From the NCBI RefSeq assembly GCF_030269485.1, contig NZ_BSTL01000036.1, positions 1-64,000 of the forward strand: DNA of 64,000 bases. The letters run 5' to 3'. Shown piece by piece: positions 28,521-36,653 of the stretch. The position numbers and the translations under genes were made by a program. Each line of letters begins with the position of its first letter. Positions within the stretch are counted from its first letter, which is position 1. Under the pieces are notes generated by a model. That model had not been told where the DNA came from. It saw nothing but the letters and a program-made list of their open reading frames with translations, and ran no database searches. This DNA is from Actinoplanes sp. NBRC 103695. GTDB lineage: Bacteria > Actinomycetota > Actinomycetes > Mycobacteriales > Micromonosporaceae.

Positions 28521-29069
28521 ATGGACGAGCCGGAACTGCTCGCCCTCGCGTTCTCCGCCGGCCGTGGCGACCGGGACGCCTCCACCGCGCTCATCCGGGC
28601 CACCCAGCGCTCCGTGCGTCGTTTCCTGGTGACGCTGTCCGGCCTGCACGACGCGGACGACCTCGTCCAGGAGACCTATCTGCGGGCGTTCGGCGCCCTT
28701 CCCTCCTTCGCCGGCCGCTCCTCGGTGCGCACCTGGCTGTTCGCCATCGCCCGCCGGGTCGCCGCCGATCACCTCAGGCAGGCCTACCGCCGGCCGCCGA
28801 CGGCCGCGGTGCCCGACTGGGCGGCCGCCGCGGAAGGCGTCCATCAGCACGGGCAGACCCGCTTCGACGAACACGTCGCTCTGGAGGACCTGCTGGCCCG
28901 GCTGCCGGCCGACCGACGTGAGGCGTTCGTGGCGACCCAGGTGCTCGGCCTGTCCTACGCGGAGGCGGCCGAGGTGTGCGGCTGCCCGGTCGGGACGATC
29001 CGCTCCCGGGTGGCCCGCGCCCGCGACGAACTCATCGCGTTGGTGGCTCCCGAGGCGGCCGCCGGGTGA
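28521..29069 (+). CDS. ECF-type RNA polymerase sigma factor (SigC-like)
   Basis: 182 residues from ATG 28521. Region 2 shows DADDLVQETYLRAFGALPSFAGRSSVRTWLFAIARRVAADHLR; region 4 shows LARLPADRREAFVATQVLGLSYAEAAEVCGCPVGTIRSRVARARDEL. No anti-sigma gene is adjacent. In Mycobacterium tuberculosis, SigC (a short ECF factor also without a cognate anti-sigma factor) has been linked to copper acquisition; here the gene lies inside a cluster of copper proteins and metallophore importers, so a similar role is plausible but inferred. Confidence 0.9.
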   Translation: MDEPELLALAFSAGRGDRDASTALIRATQRSVRRFLVTLSGLHDADDLVQETYLRAFGALPSFAGRSSVRTWLFAIARRVAADHLRQAYRRPPTAAVPDWAAAAEGVHQHGQTRFDEHVALEDLLARLPADRREAFVATQVLGLSYAEAAEVCGCPVGTIRSRVARARDELIALVAPEAAAG

Positions 29070-29079
29070 GCTCGGCGAG

Positions 29080-29459
29080 TCAGTGAACCGCGCCGCTGAA
29101 TCGTTCCGGCGCGGCTTCGAATTGCGCCCGGCACCACCGGCTGCAGAACTGCCAGGTGCTTCCATCGTGCTGGAGTCCGAGCAGAGTTTCGGGCGATACC
29201 GGCATCCCGCAGACCGGGCACACCGGCTCTCCCGGTGAACTCCCCGCGTGCTCGGCGAACCGCCCGTTGCTGTCGGGGTGCATCCAGCCGGGGCCCTGGT
29301 ATTCGAGGTAGGTGGCGGTCCGGTGTGCGACGGCTCGCCCGAAGTAGCGCTCGACCATGCGCAGGGCGAGGTCGGTGCCGGAGGCCGTTGCAGACGGACA
29401 TGGTCACGGCGGTGCGGTGCGGTGAGCCGGGCGTCGGGGACGCGCTGAGTGCTCATCGT
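29080..29459 (-). pseudogene. DJ-1/PfpI-YHS fusion gene, centre missing
   Basis: ATG 29459 has an excellent ribosome site (AAAGGAG) and encodes MSTQRVPDARLTAPHRRDHV. The reading then changes frame around 29375-29395 into ASGTDLALRMVERYFGRAVAHR and LEYQGPGW, the last helix of a DJ-1/PfpI domain, followed by a YHS-type module with VCPVCGMPV and FCSRWCRAQF, whose cysteines are expected to bind a metal. The catalytic Cys elbow and most of the DJ-1 domain (about 150 residues) are absent. From ATG 29358 the 92-residue tail with the YHS module is still open and might be made. It sits behind the collapsed transporter genes with overlap. Confidence 0.7.
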
Positions 29460-30011
29460 GAGTGCTCCTTTCGAAACTGATGCGCGGCCGTCGCGAACAC
29501 CAGGTGCGGCCGGCCGGTGAGGGGATGGGTGGTCACTGCCGCGCGTACGCCGAAGACGTCGGCCAGGCGTTCCAGGGTGAGCACGGCGACCGGTTCGCCC
29601 GCTGCGACGACCCGGCCCTGATCCAGCAGTGCGACGGCGTCGCAGTACGCCACCGCGTGGTCGAGCTCGTGCAGAGCGGCCACCGTGGTGAGTCCGAGTT
29701 CGCGGACCAGGTCGAGCAGCTCCAGCTGCGCGCCGATGTCCAGGTGGTTGGTCGGCTCGTCGAGCAGCCGGACCGCGTGTGGCACCAGCAGCCCGACGAA
29801 GCCGATCCCCCCGGCGACGCTGACGATCGTCGCGGTCAGCAGCGACGCCGCGGCGAGCAGCCCGAGCCGCAACCGGTTGACGTCGATCCCCAGCCCGGCG
29901 ATCACCGCGGGCGCGAAGGTCAGCGCGAGAACCGCGATCGGGCACGAGGTGGGCGCGGGCCGCCGCCGGGCCGATCCGCCGGACCCGTTCAGCCGGCGGC
30001 GCGGACGCCAT
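29453..30011 (-). pseudogene. FecCD permease and ABC ATPase collapsed into one fused remnant
   Basis: ATG 30011 starts MASAPPAERVRRIG, a permease N-terminus, then the frame changes near 29935 to PIAVLALTFAPAVIAGLGIDVNRLR and GGIGFVGLLVPHAVRLL, the last third of a FecCD permease. Without a break this joins DEPTNHLDIGAQLELLDLV, Walker B of a siderophore ATPase, and continues to that protein's natural end (LADVFGVRAAVTTHPLTGRPH) at 29453. Lost are most permease helices, the ATPase Walker A and the signature motif. The permease-ATPase junction lies at CTGCTCGACGAG, which could be shared by both parents. The intact equivalents are 33177-34247 and 34244-35023. Confidence 0.85.
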
Positions 30012-30760
30012 CGCTGATCCGCTTGACCGCGACCGCGACCGCGTTCAGCGGCCCGAGATACAAGCTGTCGGACACCGAGGTGTACGTCTTCGTCCTCGAC
30101 GCCGGCCACTGCGGGAACTGCGCGAACAACTGCCCGGCGAACTTCTTGGCATCGTCGTCCGGCTGGTAGAGCCCGATCACCAGCACGTCCACGTTCGCCG
30201 CGGCCAAGGCCTCGACGTTGATCGCGCCGAGCTGCTGGTCGCTGAGGCCGCCGAACGCGTTGACGCCGCCGGCCCGCGTGATGATGTCGTCGAAGATCCC
30301 GCCGCCGAACACCGCCGGCACCTCGAGGCCCATCGCGGACCCCATGCTCGGGTAGGCGGCCAGCACTCGCTTGCGCTCTCCCGCCGGTGCGGGGAGCGCG
30401 GCCAGAGCTGAGCGCGTCTCCTGCACGATCCGCGCCGCCCGGCCCTGGACGTCGAAGATCATTCCGAGCTGGGTCAGCAGATCGAACGACGACTCGACCG
30501 TCACCGAGCGCGATCATCGACTCGACCTCGGCCACGGAGGCCCCGTTGAGCAGCACGACCCGGCGGGGTGCCTGAGCGAAGGTGACCTTGCGTCCGCAGT
30601 TGTCGATCGTCAGCGGATACGTCGTCCGTGGCCCGGCGGTCGCGCCGGCCGGGGCCACCGGTGCATCCGGCACCTTCGTCCCGGAACAGGCGCCGAGTGT
30701 CACGATGATGCCCGCGGCCAGCGCCGTGCGCAGAAGACGGGAGTGCGGCGCACGGACCAC
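29989..30760 (-). pseudogene. Siderophore/metallophore-binding lipoprotein, centre missing
   Basis: From GTG 30760 a lipoprotein start is clear (ALAAGIIVTLGAC lipobox, then DNCGRKVTFAQAPRRVVLLNG and AEVESMIALG). At about 30500-30515 the frame changes into ESSFDLLTQLGMIFDVQGRA, VFGGGIFDDIITRAGGVNAFGG and VDVLVIGLYQ, the second lobe, ending at 29989. About 80-100 residues of the first lobe are missing, so the ligand cleft cannot form. The last codons overlap the start of the permease remnant. It is a relative of the intact gene at 32215-33180, on the opposite strand. Confidence 0.85.
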
Positions 30761-30764
30761 CGTT

Positions 30765-31331
30765 CTACCGGGCCATCGGTGACATCGGCATGCCCGACGG
30801 GGGCATCTGCATGCTCGGGTCGTAGCTCTCCCCCGCGCCCGCGAACGGCTTGGCGATGGCCTTGAAGTCCACGGTCCTGCCGCCGGACAGCTTGAGCGAG
30901 AACGACACCTCGTCGCCCGCCTCGATCGCGGCGGCCGGCTTCATCAGCATCAGGTGGTCACCACCGGGACCGAGCTCGTGGGTGCTCTTGGCCTTGATGA
31001 CGAAGCCGCCCTCCTTGGGCCGCATGATCATCTTGCCGTCCTTCATGGTCATCTCGTGCAGTTCCATCGGCGAGGCCGGCGACTCCGCGCCCGTCACGGT
31101 GACGTCGGCGTCGGTGTCGTTGACCAGGATGCCGAACGCGGCGGTCATGACCCCGGCTCCGGAGGCTTTGACCCAGGGGTCCTTGACGGTCAGCACCTGG
31201 GCCTCCGCGGCCGCCGACGGCGTGGTCGACGGCGTGCCGCCCGCCGCGTCGGTGCTGTCGCCGCAGCCGGCCAGGCCGAAACCGGTCAAGGCCACGGCCA
31301 GGGTGATCGTCACGAGCTTGTTTGTACGCAT
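30765..31331 (-). CDS. Copper chaperone PCu(A)C
   Basis: 188 residues from ATG 31331, with AAGGA upstream. A lipoprotein signal (LVTITLAVALTGFGLAGC) precedes the PCuAC domain. The copper ligands appear as ELHEMTMKDGKMIMRP and THELGPGGDHLMLM, matching the H(M)X10MX21HXM pattern. The tail is rich in Met and Pro (SMQMPPSGMPMSPM) and may bind more Cu(I). In streptomycetes such extracytoplasmic chaperones feed copper enzymes; here Dyp peroxidase and CopC genes lie about 5 kb away. It is intact and lies 5 bp from the collapsed importer genes. Confidence 0.95.
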   Translation of the reverse strand: MRTNKLVTITLAVALTGFGLAGCGDSTDAAGGTPSTTPSAAAEAQVLTVKDPWVKASGAGVMTAAFGILVNDTDADVTVTGAESPASPMELHEMTMKDGKMIMRPKEGGFVIKAKSTHELGPGGDHLMLMKPAAAIEAGDEVSFSLKLSGGRTVDFKAIAKPFAGAGESYDPSMQMPPSGMPMSPMAR

Positions 31332-31618
31332 GTGGTCCATTCCTTCGTGGGGTCTACGGGGTGTTGGTCGTGATCCGATCCGCCGGAGTTCCCTGGGCAT
31401 TCGGCTTTCGGAGAAAGCTCCCTGATGTGGCGACACCGAACCGGCCGGGAACCGGATGACGCGCCAGGACGACTCACACGACGAGACGGTTTGCGCCTGA
31501 CGGCGTGGCGTGAAGCGGGCGCAGGTTGGCTCACCGGCCGCTTTTCCCGGATCGGCGCGGACGGTGGACTTGATCAGCGCACCGGGCCTCAGCGGCGTCC
31601 GGTGGCAGGCCTGGAGGT

Positions 31619-32218
31619 GTGGTGCGGATCGACGTGGTGGTCTTCGACGGTGTGGACGACCTGGATGTGACCGGCCCGTTCGGGACCTGGTCGATGGCCC
31701 GGCGGATCGGGACGGACGTCACGGTGCGGCTGGTGGCGCTGGATCCGGCGGCGCCGGTGACCACGATCGGCGGGTTGCGGCTGGCGCCGGTCGAGGCGTG
31801 GGCGCCGGAGCGGGCCGACGTCGTGTTCGTGCCCGGCGGCGGGTTCGGGTCGACGGGCGCGGGCGTGGCGGCGGAACTCGACTCCGGGCGGATCGCGGCG
31901 GCGCTGCGGCAGGCCGTACGCCCGGATCTGGTCCTGTCGTCGGTCTGCACCGGAGCGATGCTGCTGGCGGCGGCCGGCGTGCTCGCCGGCCGGCCGTGCA
32001 CGACGCATCACCGCGCGGTCGAGGCGCTGGCGCGGGCCGGTGGGAAGCCGGTGGACGCGCGGGTCGTCGACGACGGCGATGTCGTCACGTCCGCCGGGAT
32101 CACGTCCGGCATCGACCTGGCGTTGTGGCTGCTGGAGCGGTTCTGCGGCGCGGAGGTCGCGACGCGGGTGGCAGAGGGCCTGGAGTACGAGCGGCAGGGC
32201 GAGGTGTGGCAGTCGTGA
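31619..32218 (+). CDS. DJ-1/PfpI-family protein (isonitrile hydratase-like)
   Basis: 199 residues; GTG 31619 or GTG 31622 follows GGAGG, and the second has better spacing. Landmarks are RIDVVVFDGVDDLDVTGPFG, FVPGGGFG, the nucleophile elbow SVCTGAMLLAAAGVL with its Cys, TTHHRAVEAL and TSAGITSGIDLALWLLERF. It opens a five-gene operon (31619-35993) with a binding lipoprotein, permease, ATPase and AraC-type regulator; all junctions overlap. A cytosolic DJ-1 enzyme coupled to a metallophore importer suggests that it processes the imported ligand, for example hydrating an isonitrile to release the metal; this is inference. Confidence 0.9.
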   Translation: MVRIDVVVFDGVDDLDVTGPFGTWSMARRIGTDVTVRLVALDPAAPVTTIGGLRLAPVEAWAPERADVVFVPGGGFGSTGAGVAAELDSGRIAAALRQAVRPDLVLSSVCTGAMLLAAAGVLAGRPCTTHHRAVEALARAGGKPVDARVVDDGDVVTSAGITSGIDLALWLLERFCGAEVATRVAEGLEYERQGEVWQS

Positions 32219-33180
32219 AGCGCGGACTCGGCGCCGCGATGCTGCTACTGGCCCTGACCGGGTGCGGCGGCACCGCGCCTGCCGCGTCCGAAGCGGGCGT
32301 CACCGTGACCGACTGCGCGGGTAAGAACGTGACATTCCCGCAGGCTCCGCGGCGGGTGGTCGTGCTCGACGGCTACGCCGCGCAGTCGATGGTCCGCCTC
32401 GGGCTGGGCGACCGGATCACCGCCGTAGGCTTCACCAAGCCGTTCTCGGTCGAGAAGGGCCCGATCAAGGCCGAGCTGGCCCGGCTGACCGTGCTGACGG
32501 CCGACTCGATGCCCACCACCGAACTGGTCGCGGCGCAGCGGCCCGACCTGGTGCTCACCTCGGCGTCCACCTTCGGCGGTGCGCCGGGCAGCCCGAAGGA
32601 GTCCGACCTGTCCACTATGGACGCGAAAGGGCTCGCCGCCTGCGTCCCAGGCGGGCCGCTGACCACACTCGCGCCTACCTACGACTTCCTGCTGCGGATC
32701 GGCAAGGTGTTCCGGGTCGAGACTCGCGCCGAGCAACTCGTCGCCGAACTGAAGACACGGGAGCAGGCGGTGACCGCGAAGGCCGGCGCCGGGCCGAAGC
32801 CCACGGTGCTGATCCTGCCGGACAATCCGGTGGCGGGGCAGCCCGTGCCGACATCCAGCCCGTCGACCATCCCCAGCGCCGTGGTCACCGCGGCCGGTGG
32901 GCAGAACGTGTTCGCCGACGTCACCGGCACCCGCGTGCAGGTGTCGCCGGAGAAGATCGTCGAACGCGACCCGCAAATCATCGTGGTGGTCACCGACTAC
33001 AGCTTCGCCAAGCTCAAAGGCCAGGCGCTGGTGGATTCCATCCGCGCCAACCCGTTGCTGGCCAACACCTCCGCCGTCAGGAGCGGCCGGGTGCTGTCCG
33101 TGTCTCAGTACCTGACGCAGTTCCCCAGCCCGCTCAACGTCGACGCGCTCGAGCAGGTCGCGGCCGGGCTGCATCCGTGA
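32215..33180 (+). CDS. Metallophore-binding lipoprotein (FecB/TroA-like)
   Basis: 321 residues from GTG 32215, which overlaps the stop of the DJ-1 gene (GTGA). The lipobox is LALTGCGG. Then VTDCAGKNVTFPQAPRRVVVLDGY, the typical first strand, and a second lobe with GGQNVFADV and VQVSPEKIVERDPQIIVVV. Length is normal. It gathers a siderophore-like metal complex outside the cell for the permease encoded next. No iron box precedes the operon, which supports a metal other than iron, and copper genes surround it. Confidence 0.93.
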   Translation: MKRGLGAAMLLLALTGCGGTAPAASEAGVTVTDCAGKNVTFPQAPRRVVVLDGYAAQSMVRLGLGDRITAVGFTKPFSVEKGPIKAELARLTVLTADSMPTTELVAAQRPDLVLTSASTFGGAPGSPKESDLSTMDAKGLAACVPGGPLTTLAPTYDFLLRIGKVFRVETRAEQLVAELKTREQAVTAKAGAGPKPTVLILPDNPVAGQPVPTSSPSTIPSAVVTAAGGQNVFADVTGTRVQVSPEKIVERDPQIIVVVTDYSFAKLKGQALVDSIRANPLLANTSAVRSGRVLSVSQYLTQFPSPLNVDALEQVAAGLHP

Positions 33181-34247
33181 GCGTCGCAGCCGTCCGGGTC
33201 CGCCGGAGTCTCGAGGCGGCTACCGTGCCGTACCCCATGATTCTCGGCGTGCTGGGCGCGGCCGTCGTGGTGTCGGTGGTGGTGGCGACCGGCATCGGAC
33301 CGGTGCGGATCGCGGCCGGCGAGGTGACCTCGATTCTGCTGCACCATCTCGGTGGTGGCGGCGACACCGCGGCGAACGCCGACCTGATCGTGTGGCGGCT
33401 GCGGTTCCCGCGGGTGTTGCTCGGCGCGGTGGTCGGCGCCGGGCTGGCGCTGGCCGGGGCGGTAGTGCAGAGCGTGGTCCGCAACCCGGTCGCCGACCCG
33501 TACCTGCTCGGCCTCTCCTCCGGCGCGTCGGTCGGGGCCGTCGCGGTGATCACCACCGGTGTGAGTGCGCTCGGCGCGATGACGCTGCCGGTGGCGGCTT
33601 TCGCCGGGGCCGCCGCGGCGATGGCCGTGGTGCTGTTGCTGGCCCGGCACCGGGGCCGGCTGCTGCCGTTGCGGCTGATCCTGGTCGGGGTGACCTGCGG
33701 GCACCTGCTCGGCGGGGTGACGTCGTTCATGCTGGCCCGCGCGGAGAACTCGTCGGCGCAGCAGCAGATCATCTTCTGGCTGCTCGGAGCATTGTCGGGC
33801 GCCAACTGGAGCGTGCTCGGCGCGCCGTCCGCGGTCGTGGTCGCCGGGTGTTTCTGGCTGCTCCTGCGAGCCCGGCGGCTCAACGTACTCGTGCTCGGCG
33901 ACGAGGCCTCGGCCGGGCTGGGCGTCAACGCCAGCCGGCTGCGGCTGGAACTGCTGCTCGTGACGACGCTGCTGGTCGGTACGGTGGTGGCGGTGTCCGG
34001 CGGGATCGGTTTCGTCGGGCTGATCGTCGCGCACCTGGCCCGGATGCTGGTCGGCGCCGACCACCGCCGGATGCTGCCCGTGACGGCGTTGCTCGGCGCA
34101 CTGTTCCTGGTGTGGGCGGACGTCGCCGCCCGCATGCTCATCACGCCGACCGAACTGCCCATCGGCATCCTCACCGCGTTCATCGGAGTGCCGTTCTTCC
34201 TGCTCGTGATGCACGCCCGAGGCCTGGCCGCGGAGGGATCGCCGTGA
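33177..34247 (+). CDS. Metallophore ABC permease (FecCD family)
   Basis: A 356-residue permease starting at GTG 33177 (GTGA overlap). Diagnostic stretches are RLRFPRVLLGAVVGAGLALAG, RNPVADPYLLGLSSGASVGA, VTCGHLLGGVTSFM and GGIGFVGLIVAHLARML. It is full-length and, unlike the 2368-6414 importer, there is only one permease gene, so it must act as a homodimer. Its stop overlaps the ATPase start. It is the intact counterpart of the remnant at 29453-30011. Confidence 0.95.
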   Translation: MSVAAVRVRRSLEAATVPYPMILGVLGAAVVVSVVVATGIGPVRIAAGEVTSILLHHLGGGGDTAANADLIVWRLRFPRVLLGAVVGAGLALAGAVVQSVVRNPVADPYLLGLSSGASVGAVAVITTGVSALGAMTLPVAAFAGAAAAMAVVLLLARHRGRLLPLRLILVGVTCGHLLGGVTSFMLARAENSSAQQQIIFWLLGALSGANWSVLGAPSAVVVAGCFWLLLRARRLNVLVLGDEASAGLGVNASRLRLELLLVTTLLVGTVVAVSGGIGFVGLIVAHLARMLVGADHRRMLPVTALLGALFLVWADVAARMLITPTELPIGILTAFIGVPFFLLVMHARGLAAEGSP

Positions 34248-35023
34248 CCCTGAACGTGGAGCGGGTCTCGGTCGCCCTCGGCGGGACGACGGTGCTCGGC
34301 CAGGTGTCGATGACCGTCCCGGACGGCGGTTTCACGGCGCTGCTCGGCCCGAACGGCAGCGGCAAGTCCACTCTGCTCCGCACGGTCTACCGCGCGCGGC
34401 GTCCCGACTCCGGGCGGGTGCTGGTCGACGGCACGGACATCTGGGCGATGCCGGCGGCGTGGGCGGCCCGGCGCACCGGAGTGCTGGCGCAGGAGCACCA
34501 CTCCGGCTTCGAGTTCACCGTCACCGAAACCGTGACGATGGGGCGTACCCCGCATCTGAAAGGCCTGGACCGGCTCTCCCGCAAGGACCACGACGTGGTG
34601 GGCCAGGCCCTGGAGCAGACCGGCCTCACCCGCTTCGCCACCCGCCGCGTCGGCGAGCTCTCCGGCGGCGAGCGGCAGCGCGTGCTGCTGGCCCGCGCAC
34701 TCGCCCAGCAGCCCCGGATGCTCGTGCTCGACGAGCCGACAAACCATTTGGATGTACGCCATCAGCTGGAGATCCTGGAGCTCGTGCGCGGGCTCGGGGT
34801 GACCGTGGTCGCCGCCCTGCACGGCCTCGACCTGGCCGCCCGCTACGCCGACACGGTCGTGGTCCTGCAGGAGGGGAGGATCGTCGCGGACGGATCACCG
34901 TCCACTGTGCTCACCGGCGATCTGGTCCGTGATGTGTTCGAGGTGGCCGCGATCGTCGACAAGGCGGACGACGGCCTGCTGCGGGTCACCACCCGGCCCC
35001 TGAGGAGCGGCCGTGTCCGGTGA
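34244..35023 (+). CDS. Metallophore ABC transporter ATPase
   Basis: 259 residues from GTG 34244 (GTGA overlap with the permease). Walker A is GPNGSGKSTLL, signature ELSGGERQRVLLARAL, Walker B RMLVLDEPTNHLD and the H-loop AALHGLDLAARYAD. It powers the importer made with 32215-34247. It overlaps the following regulator gene by 11 bases, so regulator and transporter are made together. Confidence 0.95.
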   Translation: MTLNVERVSVALGGTTVLGQVSMTVPDGGFTALLGPNGSGKSTLLRTVYRARRPDSGRVLVDGTDIWAMPAAWAARRTGVLAQEHHSGFEFTVTETVTMGRTPHLKGLDRLSRKDHDVVGQALEQTGLTRFATRRVGELSGGERQRVLLARALAQQPRMLVLDEPTNHLDVRHQLEILELVRGLGVTVVAALHGLDLAARYADTVVVLQEGRIVADGSPSTVLTGDLVRDVFEVAAIVDKADDGLLRVTTRPLRSGRVR

Positions 35024-35993
35024 GCCGCACGTCGTCGCGGTCCTCGCCCTCGACGGCGTCGTCGGATTCGACCTCGCGATCCCGTGCCAGGTCTTCGGCA
35101 GCACCCGGCTCACCGGTGGCGGCTACCCCTATGAGGTCCGGGTGTGCGGCGTCCGCCCCGCCGTCAGCGCCGGCGCGTCGGGCAACACCTACTACCAGAT
35201 CCAGTCGCCGTACGAACTGGAGGACGCCGTCGACGCCGACACGATCGTGGTCCCCGGCATCGCCATCCCCCGCCACGCCCCGGACGCGGTGCTGGAGGTC
35301 CTGCGGACGGCAGCCGCGCGGGGCGCCCGGACGGTGTCGATCTGCACCGGCGCGTTCGTGCTCGCCCAGGCCGGGCTGCTCGACGGCCACCGCGCCACCA
35401 CCCACTGGGCTGCCGCCGATGAGCTCGGGCGGCGCTATCCGGACGTCGAGGTCGACGCGTCGTCGCTGTTCACCGGCGACGGCCGGGTGTTCACCTCCGC
35501 CGGGGTCGCGGCCGGCCTCGACCTCTGCCTGCACCTGGTCCGGCGCGACCACGGCGCCGCGGTCGCCGGCCGGACCGCCCGTGTCGTGGTCATGGCGCCC
35601 AGCCGCGAAGGCGGGCAGGCCCAGTTCATCGACCACGCGCCGGCCGGCACCGACGGATCGCTCGCCCCGACGCTGGCCTGGCTCGCCGAGCACGCGGCCT
35701 CACCAGTCACGGTTGCCGACATCGCCCGCCACGCCAATCTGAGCGTTCGCACGCTGACCCGCCGCTTCCGGGAGCAGACCGGCACCACGCCGACCGGCTG
35801 GCTGCACGAGCAGCGGCTGCACCTGGCCCGTCAGCTGCTCGAGACCACCGACCTGCCCATGCCCGCCGTCGCCGAGCGCAGCGGCCACGGCTCGGTGACC
35901 GCCCTGCGCGCCCACTTCCAGCGCGACCTCCAGACGAGCCCGGACCGCTACCGGCGCACCTTCGGCACCCCTCGAGCCCGCATCGAGCCGTGA
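35013..35993 (+). CDS. AraC-family regulator with DJ-1/GATase1-like sensor domain (GlxA-type)
   Basis: 326 residues from GTG 35013. Residues about 5-185 are a DJ-1/PfpI-like domain with the Cys elbow SICTGAFVLAQAGLL and TTHWAAADEL. Residues about 215-320 hold two helix-turn-helix motifs (TVADIARHANLSVRTLTRRFREQTG and MPAVAERSGHGSVTALRAHFQR). Regulators of this type sense a small metabolite; because it is the last gene of an operon that also makes a DJ-1 enzyme and a metallophore importer, the imported ligand or its product may be the signal. Confidence 0.92.
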   Translation: MSGEPHVVAVLALDGVVGFDLAIPCQVFGSTRLTGGGYPYEVRVCGVRPAVSAGASGNTYYQIQSPYELEDAVDADTIVVPGIAIPRHAPDAVLEVLRTAAARGARTVSICTGAFVLAQAGLLDGHRATTHWAAADELGRRYPDVEVDASSLFTGDGRVFTSAGVAAGLDLCLHLVRRDHGAAVAGRTARVVVMAPSREGGQAQFIDHAPAGTDGSLAPTLAWLAEHAASPVTVADIARHANLSVRTLTRRFREQTGTTPTGWLHEQRLHLARQLLETTDLPMPAVAERSGHGSVTALRAHFQRDLQTSPDRYRRTFGTPRARIEP

Positions 35994-36018
35994 ACGGCGG
36001 ATCGACCCGGCCGACGGC

Positions 36019-36642
36019 TCAACCCGCGGCAGCGGCTCGATCTCGGCCGGCCGCCCGCCTGCGCCCGGTCAGCCACAGGACCACAGCGACCACCGCGAGG
36101 GCCGCTCCCAGGCCGAGCAGCCCGATCAGCACCGGCGCCGGAATCCCGCCGCCGCTGCCTTCGCCGACCGGCGGCGGGGCCGCGACAGCCGAGGTCGCCG
36201 CAGCGGGCTGCGGCAGCGTCGGGTCGGCGAGAGTGAAGGTGTACGACCCCTGAACGGTGTGCCCGTCGACGGACACCACACGGTAGGCGACCGTGTAGCC
36301 GCCGTTGCCCAGCGGCTCGCTCAGCGTCACCGAGCCGATGTCGCCGTCGACGGACGGCTCGGCCGCAGCGACGCGCCGCCGGCCGGCGTCACTGATCGCG
36401 ATCGTGGTGAAGTCCGGGTTCAATTTCTCGCTGAACACGAGCGTCACCGAGGCGGGCGCCTTGGTCAGCGTGGCGTCCTTGACCGGGTCCGCCGACACCA
36501 GGGTGGCGTGCGCCCACGCCGGGGTGCCGGGCAGCAGCACCACGAGCATCGCGGCCAGGGCGAGCAGAGCCTTCCTCACGCCAGCACCTGCCTTCCTCAC
36601 GCCAGCACCTGCCTTCCTCACGCCAGCACCTGCCTTCCTCAC
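36019..36642 (-). CDS. CopC-domain copper-binding protein, membrane-anchored
   Basis: 207 residues if the first GTG (36642) is used; three further in-frame GTG codons at 36621, 36600 and 36579 lie in a 21-bp repeat, so the start is uncertain. The signal peptide KALLALAAMLVVLLPGTPAWA is followed by HATLVSADP, whose N-terminal His is the Cu(II) ligand of CopC proteins; later YRVVSVDGHTVQGSYTF carries the second His. A Pro/Gly linker and a C-terminal membrane helix follow. The start overlaps the stop of the Dyp peroxidase gene (GTGA), suggesting joint production and copper transfer outside the membrane. Confidence 0.92.
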   Translation of the reverse strand: MRKAGAGVRKAGAGVRKAGAGVRKALLALAAMLVVLLPGTPAWAHATLVSADPVKDATLTKAPASVTLVFSEKLNPDFTTIAISDAGRRRVAAAEPSVDGDIGSVTLSEPLGNGGYTVAYRVVSVDGHTVQGSYTFTLADPTLPQPAAATSAVAAPPPVGEGSGGGIPAPVLIGLLGLGAALAVVAVVLWLTGRRRAAGRDRAAAAG

Positions 36643-36653
36643 GCCAGCACCTG
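36570..36653. repeat. Four perfect 21-bp tandem repeats across a stop/start junction
   Basis: The unit CCTTCCTCACGCCAGCACCTG plus nothing between occurs four times in a row (36570-36653). Read on the minus strand each unit holds LA-stop of the peroxidase end and a GTG AGG AAG start of copC, and adds seven codons (VRKAGAG) in frame to the copC signal-peptide front. Copy number changes would alter only the leader length. Confidence 0.95.

Noticed and set aside
31510..33180. A 556-codon version of the binding-protein gene
   Set aside because: Its first part is an off-frame reading of the DJ-1 gene; the lipoprotein signal starts at GTG 32215.
36570..36653. The 21-bp repeats as a CRISPR array or mobile-element end
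   Set aside because: Copies are directly adjacent without spacers, short, and in frame across a gene junction.
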